A stretch of DNA of 64,000 nucleotides from Marinomonas ostreistagni (GTDB taxonomy: Bacteria; Pseudomonadota; Gammaproteobacteria; Pseudomonadales; Marinomonadaceae), in the NCBI RefSeq assembly GCF_016461785.1, contig NZ_JAEMUH010000012.1, positions 1-64,000 on the forward strand. The letters are read 5' to 3'. The notes beneath the pieces are model-generated. The model was not told the origin of the DNA, did no database searches, and saw only the letters and a program-made list of their open reading frames with translations. This document shows, piece after piece, positions 21,494 to 32,880 of the stretch. A program made the position numbers and the translations under genes. The stretch's first letter is position 1; every line of letters begins with the position of its first letter.

Positions 21494-23149
21494 TTAACCT
21501 TCGCCTTTCTCGATGTTCTTCGTAATGACGTACTGCTGGATGATCGACAATGTGTTGTTCACTACCCAGTAAAGTACTAGACCTGCAGGGAACCACAAGA
21601 AGAAGAAGGTAAATGCGATTGGCATAATCTTCATAATGCGGGCTTGCATTGGGTCTGGCGGAGTTGGGTTCAACGCTTGCTGACCTAGCATACTTAGACC
21701 CATTAGGATCGGTAGTACAAAGTAAGGGTCCATCGCTGAAAGGTCGTTGATCCATAGCATAAATGGCGCATGACGCAATTCAACAGATTCCATCAATACC
21801 CAGTACAGCGATAGGAACACTGGCATTTGTACCAAGATTGGAAGACAGCCACCCAATGGGTTGATCTTCTCTTTCTTGTAAAGGCTCATCATCGCTTGTG
21901 ACATGGCTTGACGGTCATCGCCGTGTTGCTCACGAAGACGTGCTAACTCTGGTGCGAACTTACGCATTTTCGCCATTGAACGGTAGCTTGCTGCAGACAG
22001 TTTGAAGAATAGCGCCTTCACACAGACTACGATCAAGATAATGGCAACACCCCAGTTCACGACAAACGATTGGATCGCTGTTAGCAACCAGAACAGAGGC
22101 TTCGCTAACCACCATAACCAGCCGTAGTCTACGGTTAGGTCTAAGTTTTCAGCGGTTGCTTCAAGTTTGTCTTGTAGCTTTGGACCCACGTAGAACGTAG
22201 AGCTCAAAGTGCCTTGTTGACCTGCTGGGATTTCAACCGCTTGGCCTGTGAAGCCAATTAGGTTAAAGCCGTTATTCGTACGTGCTTGTAGGGTTACTTT
22301 CTGGCCCTGCTCTGGGATCCAAGCCGACACGAAATAGTGTTGTAGTAACGCTACCCAACCTCTAGTTGAGGTTTCTTTAACTGGCTCTTCTTCCATGTCG
22401 TCAAACGACACCTTACGGTATTTGTTGTTTTCATCAGACACCGCACCGCCTAGGTAAGGCTGTAAGCCCATGTTAGTCGCTGTGCTTGGGTCTTCTGAAC
22501 TGTCACGTTTGATCTGCGCAAACAAGTTACCACGCCAAGTATCGTTGCTCGCGTTGTTTACGGTGATCAACTGACGAATACTGTACTCACCTTTAGTGAA
22601 TTGGAACGTTTTCGTGTAGCTCACACCCTTAGCATCGGTGAAGTATAAGTTTACATCTAGCGTGTCTTGACCTTCTGTCATGGTGTATGACGTCTGTTCA
22701 GTACTGTAGACTGGACGTTCGCCACTCGCATCTGGGCCGTCACGGCCAATCAAACCACTTTGAGTCACGTAGATACGTTCGCCACCATTATCCAAAATCA
22801 CAAAAGGCTCTTTGCCTTCTAGCGTTTTGTAATATTGCAGCAAAGAAGCTTCCACTAAATCACCGCCAACAGGGTTGATGGCAACATCAAGCGTATCTGT
22901 TTTAACGTGGATCAGCTGACCTTTGGCAACTTTTGTTGCTTGATCTGGAATATCGGCGTCGCTCGACGCTAGAGTCGTAGAGCTAGCGCTTGGAAGATCG
23001 GAATCTGCATTGGTAACAACTGAGCTTTCGCTGGTTGTGCTGGCAGTTTGAGCTGTTGCAGCTGTGCCGTAGTCTTGGTTCCACTGCAGGAACAGCAGGT
23101 AGCCACTGACAAACAGCGCTCCCCATAAAAAGTAACGTCTGAAATCCAT
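21494..23149 (-). CDS. yidC: Membrane-protein insertase YidC
   Basis: A 551-residue insertase for inner-membrane proteins. It has an N-terminal signal-anchor helix (FRRYFLWGALFVSGYLLFLQW), a long periplasmic beta-sandwich (to about residue 340) and the C-terminal insertase core of five membrane helices with GCLPILVQMPVFLSLYWVLM. The start at 23149 gives the typical MDFRR N-terminus; the alternative TTG at 23158 adds three residues. It follows rnpA directly: there is no yidD gene between them. Confidence 0.96.
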   Translation of the reverse strand: MDFRRYFLWGALFVSGYLLFLQWNQDYGTAATAQTASTTSESSVVTNADSDLPSASSTTLASSDADIPDQATKVAKGQLIHVKTDTLDVAINPVGGDLVEASLLQYYKTLEGKEPFVILDNGGERIYVTQSGLIGRDGPDASGERPVYSTEQTSYTMTEGQDTLDVNLYFTDAKGVSYTKTFQFTKGEYSIRQLITVNNASNDTWRGNLFAQIKRDSSEDPSTATNMGLQPYLGGAVSDENNKYRKVSFDDMEEEPVKETSTRGWVALLQHYFVSAWIPEQGQKVTLQARTNNGFNLIGFTGQAVEIPAGQQGTLSSTFYVGPKLQDKLEATAENLDLTVDYGWLWWLAKPLFWLLTAIQSFVVNWGVAIILIVVCVKALFFKLSAASYRSMAKMRKFAPELARLREQHGDDRQAMSQAMMSLYKKEKINPLGGCLPILVQMPVFLSLYWVLMESVELRHAPFMLWINDLSAMDPYFVLPILMGLSMLGQQALNPTPPDPMQARIMKIMPIAFTFFFLWFPAGLVLYWVVNNTLSIIQQYVITKNIEKGEG

Positions 23150-23244
23150 GGTATTCAACTAGTTTGTTTGGTTGGACAATGGAGGTGAAAACACCCTTTT
23201 AAAAATCACGCCGTATTAAACCAGCCTTTAGCTGATTTTTCAGC

Positions 23245-23640
23245 CTATTTCTGCTTTGACTTGCGTTGTTTTTGTTCAAAAATTGGCTTTTGGGCCTTCT
23301 TCGCGAGTTGTTTCCAAGCTTTTTCTAAGCGTTTGTGCAGCTCAGGGTTTTCCACATCGCGAATACCTTGACGGGCAAGGAAGACGATATCGAGACCATT
23401 TAATAACTCTTGATGATGACGGAACGAATCACGAACAACACGTTTAATGCGATTACGGCCTACTGCTCGTTTGTCTGTTTTCTTTGAGACAATTAGCCCA
23501 AGACGTCCACTATCAGCATGTTTGCGCGCTAATAGAAGAAATTCGCCTGCGAAGACTTTAGTAGAGGTGTCGTTAAAGACGGATTGGTAGTCCCCGGCAT
23601 TCAGGAGTCTGACCTGCCGGGGAAACATAAAGCGTGACAT
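23245..23640 (-). CDS. rnpA: Ribonuclease P protein component
   Basis: A 131-residue basic protein that assists the RNase P RNA in tRNA 5' maturation. It contains the family signature NRIKRVVRDSFR with the FLLLARKH and LGLIVSKKTDKRAVGRNR segments, and a lysine-rich tail. It starts 6 bp after the rpmH stop, in the usual rpmH-rnpA arrangement. Confidence 0.95.
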   Translation of the reverse strand: MSRFMFPRQVRLLNAGDYQSVFNDTSTKVFAGEFLLLARKHADSGRLGLIVSKKTDKRAVGRNRIKRVVRDSFRHHQELLNGLDIVFLARQGIRDVENPELHKRLEKAWKQLAKKAQKPIFEQKQRKSKQK

Positions 23641-23646
23641 CAAAGA

Positions 23647-23781
23647 TTACGCGCTTAGAACCTTACGACCGCGAGCACGGCGAGCCGCCAATACTTTACG
23701 ACCGTTTTTAGTTGCCATGCGAGCACGGAAACCGTGAACGCGTTTACGTTTAAGTACGCTAGGTTGGAAAGTTCTTTTCAT
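23647..23781 (-). CDS. rpmH: 50S ribosomal protein L34
   Basis: A 44-residue protein: [14 protein letters not shown] followed by [29 protein letters not shown], the invariant L34 pattern and length. It is highly basic and binds 23S rRNA. It is first in the rpmH-rnpA-yidC unit and divergent from dnaA across a 529-bp origin-like region. Confidence 0.98.
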   Translation of the reverse strand: MKRTFQPSVLKRKRVHGFRARMATKNGRKVLAARRARGRKVLSA

Positions 23782-23866
23782 TTCTATATCTCACTGAATC
23801 AGTGTCTGAGTGTGAGGGTTAGCGTTCGCCAAGCCTCTTGGTTTTGATTACAAAATCAGGGCGCGG

Positions 23867-23895
23867 ATTTTAGAGGGTTTGCTGCAACAATTCAA
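23867..23895 (-). promoter_or_regulatory. Promoter of rpmH
   Basis: On the minus strand: TTGAAT (23890-23895), a 17-bp spacer and TAAAAT (23867-23872), followed by a GC-rich discriminator (CCGCGCCC). GC-rich discriminators are typical of growth-rate- and ppGpp-controlled ribosomal promoters. The untranslated leader would be about 80 nt. Confidence 0.7.
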
Positions 23896-23949
23896 TCTGC
23901 CTGTGGTGCTTTTCTGTGAAAAATTTAACCAACAAATCCCTCCATAATT

Positions 23950-24240
23950 TATTAACAGACTTCTACAACTAATGTGAATAACAAAAATATTATGCCTTGA
24001 AAGTTATTCACATTAGGTTGTGTAAAGTCTAAAAAATCTTTTATCAACAAATGCTTGATGTAATATTTATCTGTGCATAATATATTTCCAATTAGCTTGT
24101 TAATATGTTGATAACCTAGCTTTTTATGCACATCGGTTGTCATTCATTCACCGCTGTGGGTAACTCTGTCTGTTATTAACAAAATTTCTTTTCAAACAAA
24201 ATAACGTGGATAACCCATATTTTTGTGGATAACTGTCAAC
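23950..24240. other. Candidate oriC: rpmH-dnaA DnaA-box cluster
   Basis: The 529-bp gap between rpmH and dnaA has no gene. It holds nine DnaA boxes: 24224-24232 perfect; one mismatch at 23973-23981, 24004-24012, 24041-24049, 24072-24080, 24106-24114, 24124-24132, 24155-24163 and 24205-24213. The stretch is AT-rich. This is the position of the Pseudomonas origin. The boxes nearest dnaA could also serve DnaA autoregulation; a weak TAGAAT (24249-24254) lies just beyond the perfect box. Confidence 0.75.
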
Positions 24241-24310
24241 CCTCACGTTAGAATCCCCCTCTTGCTTAAAATTTACTGAATTAGAAACTTAATCAGGGAG
24301 AGCGTTTATC

Positions 24311-25861
24311 GTGTCTTTGCAGTATTGGGAACGCTGTCTTGTTACTTTGCAGGAAGAGTTTTCCTCATCGCAATTCAATACATGGATTCGTCCGCTGCAA
24401 GCGGAGATCGGGTCCAATGGCGATCTGTGCCTCTATGCTCCCAATCGTTTCGTTCTTGATTGGGTCACCAATAAATATCAAGTACGTATTAAAGAGCTGT
24501 TATCAGAATTTGCAGGAGATGAGCCTGCTCCAAATTTAGTGCTTGCTGTGCGCCAAGCGGGCTTCTCAAAGCCCACTCCTCCGCCTCCACCACCGCCAGT
24601 GCAAAAAGCACCTGAGCCGACGCCTCGTACGACACCTGCCGCTGAGCCTAAGTTCGAATCGGGCTATAGCCCAGGCTTTAGCTTAATGGACGATGATAGA
24701 GACGGACCTGAAATAGAGTTCGAAGCACCATTAAGTTTAGGTGATCACTATGTGCGCCCTGAGCCAGAGCCTTATGAACAAGGTCAGTTACCGCTTACAC
24801 CGCCAAACCGTAAGGTCGAAGTAGAAGGTGGTATCAACCATGGCGCCAATCTGAATAATTCCTTTACCTTCGAAAACTTTGTCGAAGGTAAATCGAACCA
24901 ATTGGCCCATGCGGCTGCGCAACAAGTAGCGGAAAACCCAGGTGGTGCTTACAACCCACTGTTTATCTATGGTGGGGTTGGCCTTGGTAAAACCCACTTA
25001 ATGCAAGCTGTTGGTACCGAGTTAATGCGCCATAACCCAAATGCTAAGGTGGTATACCTGCACTCGGAGCGTTTTGTAGCAGATATGGTCAAAGCTTTGC
25101 AGCTGAACGCGATTAACGATTTTAAACGTTACTATCGTTCTGTGGATGCCTTGCTGATTGATGATATTCAATTCTTTGCTGGGAAAGATCGAACTCAAGA
25201 AGAGTTCTTCCACACCTTTAACGCCCTGTTAGAGGGTGGCCAGCAGATGATTTTGACCTGTGATCGCTATCCAAAAGAGATTCAAGGTTTGGAAGATCGC
25301 CTTAAGTCACGATTTGGTTGGGGTTTAACTGTTGCCATTGAGCCACCTGAATTGGAAACTCGTGTCGCCATCTTGATGCGCAAAGCTGAAGAAAGCGGTG
25401 TGAAATTGTCTTATGATTCGGCATTCTTTATCGCACAAAAGATTCGTTCTAATGTTCGTGAGTTAGAAGGAGCATTAAAACGAGTCATCGCCAACTCTCA
25501 CTTTACAGGTCGTTCTATCACACCTGATTTTGTCAGAGAGTCATTAAAAGACTTATTGGCCTTGCAGGACAAGTTGGTGAACATTGATAATATCCAGCGA
25601 ATAGTTGCTGAATATTACAAGATTAAGATCAGTGATTTACTATCGAAGCGCCGCAGTCGCTCGGTCGCACGTCCACGTCAGGTGGCCATGTCACTGGCGA
25701 AAGAGTTGACCAACCATAGCTTGCCGGAGATTGGTGATGCCTTTGGTGGTCGAGACCATACCACGGCGTTGCACGCGATTCGTAAAATCAAAGAGTTGCA
25801 GGATACCGATTCGGATATCCGAGAAGACTACAAACAACTGATGCGCATATTGACCACCTAA
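24311..25861 (+). CDS. dnaA: Chromosomal replication initiator DnaA
   Basis: The 516-residue initiator ATPase. Domain I (residues 1-90) begins [28 protein letters not shown]; a proline-rich, low-complexity domain II follows (about 90-170); domain III has Walker [14 protein letters not shown] and Walker [13 protein letters not shown]; domain IV carries the DNA-binding signature [11 protein letters not shown]. The start is GTG with CAGGGAG upstream. Domain II is longer than in E. coli (467 residues) and includes a run of eight prolines. It heads dnaA-dnaN-recF-gyrB. Confidence 0.98.
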   Translation: MSLQYWERCLVTLQEEFSSSQFNTWIRPLQAEIGSNGDLCLYAPNRFVLDWVTNKYQVRIKELLSEFAGDEPAPNLVLAVRQAGFSKPTPPPPPPPVQKAPEPTPRTTPAAEPKFESGYSPGFSLMDDDRDGPEIEFEAPLSLGDHYVRPEPEPYEQGQLPLTPPNRKVEVEGGINHGANLNNSFTFENFVEGKSNQLAHAAAQQVAENPGGAYNPLFIYGGVGLGKTHLMQAVGTELMRHNPNAKVVYLHSERFVADMVKALQLNAINDFKRYYRSVDALLIDDIQFFAGKDRTQEEFFHTFNALLEGGQQMILTCDRYPKEIQGLEDRLKSRFGWGLTVAIEPPELETRVAILMRKAEESGVKLSYDSAFFIAQKIRSNVRELEGALKRVIANSHFTGRSITPDFVRESLKDLLALQDKLVNIDNIQRIVAEYYKIKISDLLSKRRSRSVARPRQVAMSLAKELTNHSLPEIGDAFGGRDHTTALHAIRKIKELQDTDSDIREDYKQLMRILTT

Positions 25862-25894
25862 TTGGTCTAAGACATTGAATTAACGAGGAAAAGA

Positions 25895-26992
25895 ATGAAA
25901 TTTTCAGTCGTCCGCGAAACGTTACTAAAGCCACTGCAACTGGTTGCCGGTGTCGTTGAGCGTAAACAAACGATGCCAGTGTTGGCCAATGTTTTGGTAG
26001 AAGTAAAAGACCAAACTCTCACTTTGACAGGTTCTGATCTAGAAGTGGAATTGGTGGGTCGTGCGCCACTCGATGAATGCCAAGAAGGCCGTATTACTGT
26101 GCCTGCTCGTAAGCTAATGGACATCTGCAAAAGCTTACCGGATAGCGCAGTGATTGAGTTCTCATTAGACGATCAAAAAGCCGTGATTCGCTCAGGTCGT
26201 TCACGTTTCACTTTATCGACGTTGCCGGCCGAAGAGTTCCCGAACATTCAGGACATGCAAGGCGACTTGGTTGTGAACATTGCTCAAGGCAGTGTGCGTA
26301 AACTGATTGACCGTACCGGCTTTGCCATGGCCAACCAAGACGTACGTTACTACCTAAACGGTATGCTGTTTGAAGTGGCGGATGGTCAATTACGTGTGGT
26401 GGCAACCGATGGTCACCGTCTGGCGACGGCTATCGAAGACGCGCACGTCAAAGGCGATCTAACGCAAGTGATCGTACCACGTAAAGGTGTGTTAGAGCTG
26501 AACCGTTTATTGAATGACTCTGAAGATGAAGTAGAGCTAACCATTGGCTCGAACCACATTCGTGCCAAAGTAGCGGACTACACTTTCACTTCTAAGCTAG
26601 TGGACGGCAAATTCCCAGATTATCACCGCGTCATCCCTCGTAATAACGAAAAAGTGGTTGCAGCGGATCGTTTGGAACTACGCCAAGTTTTCCTTCGTGC
26701 ATCGATTCTATCGAACGAGAAGTACCGCGGTGTGCGCCTAATCTTGTCGAACGGTATGTTGCAAGTATTTGCTAACAACCCAGAACAAGAAGAAGCGGAA
26801 GAATCGGTATTGGTTCAGTACCAAGGCGACAATCTAGAAGTTGGCTTCAACGTAGGCTACCTACTAGATGTGTTGGGTGTAATCGACTCACAAGAAGTTC
26901 GTATTTCTTTGAACGATTCCAACAGCAGTGCCTTGATCGAAGAAGGCCAAGGCCACGCGTCTCAGTACGTTGTGATGCCAATGCGCCTGTAA
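25895..26992 (+). CDS. dnaN: DNA polymerase III sliding clamp (beta)
   Basis: The 365-residue ring-forming clamp, three repeats of the processivity fold. The N-terminus MKFSVVRETLLKPLQLVAGVVERKQTMPVLANVL and the C-terminal YVVMPMRL, part of the partner-binding pocket, are typical. Spaced 33 bp from dnaA with a GAGGAAAAG ribosome site. Confidence 0.98.
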   Translation: MKFSVVRETLLKPLQLVAGVVERKQTMPVLANVLVEVKDQTLTLTGSDLEVELVGRAPLDECQEGRITVPARKLMDICKSLPDSAVIEFSLDDQKAVIRSGRSRFTLSTLPAEEFPNIQDMQGDLVVNIAQGSVRKLIDRTGFAMANQDVRYYLNGMLFEVADGQLRVVATDGHRLATAIEDAHVKGDLTQVIVPRKGVLELNRLLNDSEDEVELTIGSNHIRAKVADYTFTSKLVDGKFPDYHRVIPRNNEKVVAADRLELRQVFLRASILSNEKYRGVRLILSNGMLQVFANNPEQEEAEESVLVQYQGDNLEVGFNVGYLLDVLGVIDSQEVRISLNDSNSSALIEEGQGHASQYVVMPMRL

Positions 26993-27043
26993 TTGTGTCT
27001 AAGAGGGTGTTTCGGCACCCTCTTGCCCTTATAAGCCTTATAT

Positions 27044-28138
27044 ATGCCACTGGCTCGCCTCGACATTTCCCGTCTGCGCAACCTCACCCATGTCCGTTTT
27101 GAACCCTCGCCTCAGGTCAACATCATCGTTGGCGAAAATGGCAGCGGTAAGACCTCGGTGTTGGAAGCTATCTATTTGCTGTCGTTTGGTCGTTCGTTCC
27201 GAAGTCACAAACACAAAACCTATATCCAATATGAACAGCCTGAATGTGTCGTGTTCTCGCAAGTGGACCAAGGCACTCAGCAACTCCCGATAGGCATCAA
27301 ACGTACCCGCGATGGCGCGGTAGAAGTGCGTATACAAGGCCGTGCCGCTCAGTCTGCGGTCGAGCTTGCCGAATGCTTACCGGTGCAGCTGATCAACCCT
27401 GATGCGTTTCGATTATTAGAAGGTTCGCCAAAGATTCGCCGCCAATTTGTTGACTGGGGCGTATTCCACTATGACGAACAATTTATTAGTGCGTGGCGAG
27501 GTTGGCAAAAAGCATTAAAACAGCGGAATAGCTTGCTCAGACGTGGTAAAATATTGCCCAATTTACTGGCGGCGTTTGATCAAGAGTTGATCCGCTTAGG
27601 CGAGCAAGTTAATCAAGCTCGAAAAGCCTATGTGGCAGCCTTAACGCCGCACTTTGAATCCGTGTTACAGCAGTTGGCGCCGGGCCTTGAGGTACAACTT
27701 GGTTTTTTCCAAGGTTGGGATGCTCAGAGAACGTTAAGCGAAGCCATTGAGCACAGTTATCAGCGCGACATTGATGTAGGTTACACCAATACTGGCCCAC
27801 AGCGGGCCGATTTGCGCGTTAAAACTCCAACTGGGGATGCTCTGGATACCTTATCTCGCGGGCAGCAGAAGCTTGTCGTGTCGGCTCTGAAAATTGCTCA
27901 AGGGCAATTACTGATTGAACGTGGTCGACAATTGGTGTTCTTGGTGGACGATTTACCTGCCGAACTGGACGCCAATCATCGCCGCAAGTTGTGTCAGCTG
28001 TTGGAATCATTGGACAGCCAAATTTTTATTACTAGCGTTGGGCCAGATAGTATGGACTTTACTTGGTCTGATCAGATAGATGTTCGTCACTTTTCCATGA
28101 AACAAGGCGAATTGTCCCTAAACGCACAGGAGAGTTAA
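27044..28138 (+). CDS. recF: Recombination protein RecF
   Basis: A 364-residue SMC-like ATPase that helps load RecA at gaps. It has Walker A GENGSGKTSVLEAIYLLSFGRSFR, the ABC-type signature DTLSRGQQKLVVSALKIAQG and Walker B LVFLVDDLPAELD. It ends on the TAA directly before the gyrB ATG, implying translational coupling. Confidence 0.97.
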   Translation: MPLARLDISRLRNLTHVRFEPSPQVNIIVGENGSGKTSVLEAIYLLSFGRSFRSHKHKTYIQYEQPECVVFSQVDQGTQQLPIGIKRTRDGAVEVRIQGRAAQSAVELAECLPVQLINPDAFRLLEGSPKIRRQFVDWGVFHYDEQFISAWRGWQKALKQRNSLLRRGKILPNLLAAFDQELIRLGEQVNQARKAYVAALTPHFESVLQQLAPGLEVQLGFFQGWDAQRTLSEAIEHSYQRDIDVGYTNTGPQRADLRVKTPTGDALDTLSRGQQKLVVSALKIAQGQLLIERGRQLVFLVDDLPAELDANHRRKLCQLLESLDSQIFITSVGPDSMDFTWSDQIDVRHFSMKQGELSLNAQES

Positions 28139-30562
<2,424 letters not shown>

Positions 30563-30594
30563 GCCTTAAGCTTATTTAGCGTATCAAAACTATC

Positions 30595-30625
30595 AAAAGC
30601 CAGTGTCTCGACACTGGCTTTTTTT
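30595..30625 (+). terminator. Terminator after gyrB
   Basis: AAAAGCCAGTGTC-TC-GACACTGGCTTTTTTT: a 10-bp stem followed by a T-run, 33 bp past the gyrB stop codon. Confidence 0.92.
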
Positions 30626-30645
30626 ATGGGGTTATCATTACTTAG

Positions 30646-30675
30646 CTACTGAGCATTCATCTGAATGATCAGTAG
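30646..30675. repeat. Inverted repeat between gyrB and qorB
   Basis: Two 14-bp arms matching at 13 of 14 positions with a 2-nt centre (CTACTGAGCATTCA and TGAATGATCAGTAG). No T-run follows on either strand. Role unknown; perhaps a terminator accessory hairpin or protein site. Confidence 0.5.
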
Positions 30676-30773
30676 AAAGTATTTAAAAATAGACTCTGTA
30701 AAGTTAGTGAGTACTTGCATTAATATAATATATTTTTTCGTTACAGTGTGTATTTTGAGTGATAAGAGTTATC

Positions 30774-31628
30774 CTACGATAAGGCCACTTTGATGCTATC
30801 TTGAATTGGCGTAGTTGGGCGGCCAATTAGTTTCGAGAGCGTATGGCCATCATCGAATAAACCTCCTTTTGATGCACCGACATCGGAGTCCGCTAGTACG
30901 GCTGCAAAGCCTTCAGGTAAACCCATTTCCACTAATACTTTAGCGTACTCGGCTTCTGGAAGGTCTTGGTAAACTACTTCTTTGCCGCTGATGTTTGCAA
31001 TGTAGGCCGCGTATTGCGTTAGGGTGAACGCTTCATCTCCGGCAAGCTCGTATACCTTCCCTGCTTGATCCTCTGAAGTGATCACGGTCGCTGCTGCATC
31101 GGCGTAGTCTGCTCTGGCTGCGGTTGAGTATTTACCTTCGCCTGCGCTGCCCAGTACCGCACCGTGTTCCACTGCCATGCTTGCACTCATGGTGTAGTTC
31201 TCTGAATACCAGCCGTTGCGTAGCACTACATGTGGCACGTTGGAGGCTTTTAACGCTGCTTCGGTGGTTACGTGCTCTTCTGCTAGAGCAAGTGGTGATG
31301 TGTCTGCGTGTAGGATGCTGGTGTAAGCCAGTAGCTCTACGCCTGTTGCTTGAGCTGCGTCGATCACGTTTTGATGCTGAGCGGCACGTTGGCCGACTTC
31401 GCTTGAAGATACTAAGACGACGCGCTTAACGCCGTTCATGGCTGCTTTAAGAGAGGCTGGGTCTGTGTAGTCGGCTTCGCGCACAACAACGCCTCGCTCT
31501 TGCAGTGCAGTCGCTTTTTCTGGACTACGAACGGCTGCGACGATTTGGTCTGCTGCGACCCCTTTTGCTAAAAGGCTGTTAATGACTAAATTACCTAGCT
31601 GGCCTGATGCACCGGTGACTAAAATCAT
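30774..31628 (-). CDS. qorB: NAD(P)H:quinone oxidoreductase, QorB-like
   Basis: A 284-residue atypical short-chain dehydrogenase of the NmrA/QorB (YtfG) group, which reduces quinones with NADPH. It starts MILVTGASGQLGNLVINSLL, the Rossmann loop, with AAVRSPEKA after strand 2, and lacks the classical YxxxK pair, as expected for this branch. It is divergent from an HxlR regulator with 86 bp between them, the same pairing as ytfG/ytfH in E. coli, which supports a redox or electrophile-stress role. Confidence 0.85.
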   Translation of the reverse strand: MILVTGASGQLGNLVINSLLAKGVAADQIVAAVRSPEKATALQERGVVVREADYTDPASLKAAMNGVKRVVLVSSSEVGQRAAQHQNVIDAAQATGVELLAYTSILHADTSPLALAEEHVTTEAALKASNVPHVVLRNGWYSENYTMSASMAVEHGAVLGSAGEGKYSTAARADYADAAATVITSEDQAGKVYELAGDEAFTLTQYAAYIANISGKEVVYQDLPEAEYAKVLVEMGLPEGFAAVLADSDVGASKGGLFDDGHTLSKLIGRPTTPIQDSIKVALS

Positions 31629-31714
31629 ACTGTTCTCCTATAAGGATGGTGAGTGAATAAGAGATAGGCTAGACTATTAGCTAACTTTTAGTAAGTACGT
31701 ACAAAAAGGTAAGT

Positions 31715-32122
31715 ATGAAAAAACATGAATTAAATGCTCCTGAGGGCACTGAGTTGTCATTTGATCGAGGAGATGTATTCTCTGATAAGTGTCCCTCGCG
31801 GGAGATTTTGCGCCACGTCACGGGGCGATGGGGCATGTTGGTGTTCTTTGCGTTGCAGGACGGTAAAGCCAAGCGTTTTAGTGAGTTGCGTCGCACTATC
31901 AAAGGCGTTAGTGAAAAAATGCTTGCGCAAACATTGCAGCATTTAGAAGGCGACGGGTTTGTTAAGCGTATTGTGTATCCGGTTGTGCCACCTCATGTGG
32001 AATATCAATTAACGCCACTTGGGATCGAGTTTGGTCAACGGGTGATGAGTTTAATCGGTTGGTTGGAAGATAACTTGCACGAGATTCTCGATCAACAGCA
32101 AGATTCTGCGTTAGCACTATGA
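31715..32122 (+). CDS. HxlR-family regulator (YtfH/QorR-like)
   Basis: A 135-residue winged-helix regulator. It has the HxlR pattern: a cysteine (KCPSREIL in the usual form; here DKCPSREILRHVTGRWGML), FSELRRTIKGVSEKMLAQTLQHLEGDGFVKR and YQLTPLG. The cysteine at about residue 26 could sense oxidants or electrophiles. It is divergent from the qorB-like gene and probably represses it. Start ATG with AAGGTAAGT upstream. Confidence 0.87.
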   Translation: MKKHELNAPEGTELSFDRGDVFSDKCPSREILRHVTGRWGMLVFFALQDGKAKRFSELRRTIKGVSEKMLAQTLQHLEGDGFVKRIVYPVVPPHVEYQLTPLGIEFGQRVMSLIGWLEDNLHEILDQQQDSALAL

Positions 32123-32170
32123 TTTTGCTATATAAGTCAGCAGCAAAATCATAGTGAGTTGAGCTTTGCC

Positions 32171-32728
32171 TTACTGATATTTATGCAGCGTTGCGATCGC
32201 AAAGGCAGCTAGATCAGTGTAGATATCAAAGTAGAAATCGATTTCTTTGTATTGGGTATCACGGCCTTTCCCAGTTAATACCAATACAGGTGAACAGCCT
32301 CGAGCGTGGCCGGCTTGAAGATCACGCAATGAATCCCCCACCATGATGGCAGGTGTTTTGGTAAAGTCTACGCCTAGCTGCGCTTCGATGGCTTCGATCA
32401 TACCGCTCTTAGGCTTACGGCAGTGACACGCATCATCGGGCCCGTGTGGGCAATATTCGATGCCTTCCACATGACCGCCCTCTGCTTCTAAAAGCCTGAG
32501 CATCTTTTCATGCATGCCATGCAAGGTGGCTTCATTGTAGTAGCCCCTTGCGATGCCTGATTGGTTCGTTGCTATGAAGATCTGAAAACCAGCTTTGCTT
32601 AATGCTGCCATGGCTTTAATACTACCTGGTAGCGGAATCCATTCATCAACGGATTTAACGTACGCATCGGAATCTTGGTTGATGACGCCATCACGGTCGA
32701 GAATGATGACGGGCTTGTTATTCGCCAT
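32171..32728 (-). CDS. gmhB: D-glycero-beta-D-manno-heptose-1,7-bisphosphate 7-phosphatase
   Basis: A 185-residue HAD phosphatase of ADP-heptose synthesis for the LPS core. It has the nucleophile motif LDRDGVINQDSDAYVKS, the ATNQSG motif, the zinc-binding cluster YCPHGPDDACHCRKP and MVGDSLRDLQAG. Length and motifs match GmhB. It lies divergent from the lipid A acyltransferase gene, as in the Pseudomonas origin region, but without the glyQS genes found there. Confidence 0.95.
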   Translation of the reverse strand: MANNKPVIILDRDGVINQDSDAYVKSVDEWIPLPGSIKAMAALSKAGFQIFIATNQSGIARGYYNEATLHGMHEKMLRLLEAEGGHVEGIEYCPHGPDDACHCRKPKSGMIEAIEAQLGVDFTKTPAIMVGDSLRDLQAGHARGCSPVLVLTGKGRDTQYKEIDFYFDIYTDLAAFAIATLHKYQ

Positions 32729-32800
32729 AAATGTGCCTACCTCAGATTAATGAATTGCATTAAGTGGTAGTATAATGGTTTCAGATTGGCTTGGGTGAGA

Positions 32801-32816
32801 GTTTTCACGTGAAACA
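32801..32816. other. parS: parS-like site (imperfect)
   Basis: GTTTTCACGTGAAACA matches the bacterial parS consensus TGTTTCACGTGAAACA at 14 of 16 positions, with the central TTTCACGTGAAACA intact. It lies in the gmhB-lpxL intergenic region and is a likely ParB loading site. Confidence 0.75.
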
Positions 32817-32880
32817 ATTTTTAGTGAAGAGCTTCAGTCCTTCGACCAAAGTTATAGATTGATCAAATTAAGTGGGTGTT

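Noticed and set aside
23952..24143. 63-codon minus-strand ORF in the rpmH-dnaA gap
   Set aside because: Lies across the DnaA-box cluster, AT-driven sequence, no conserved features.
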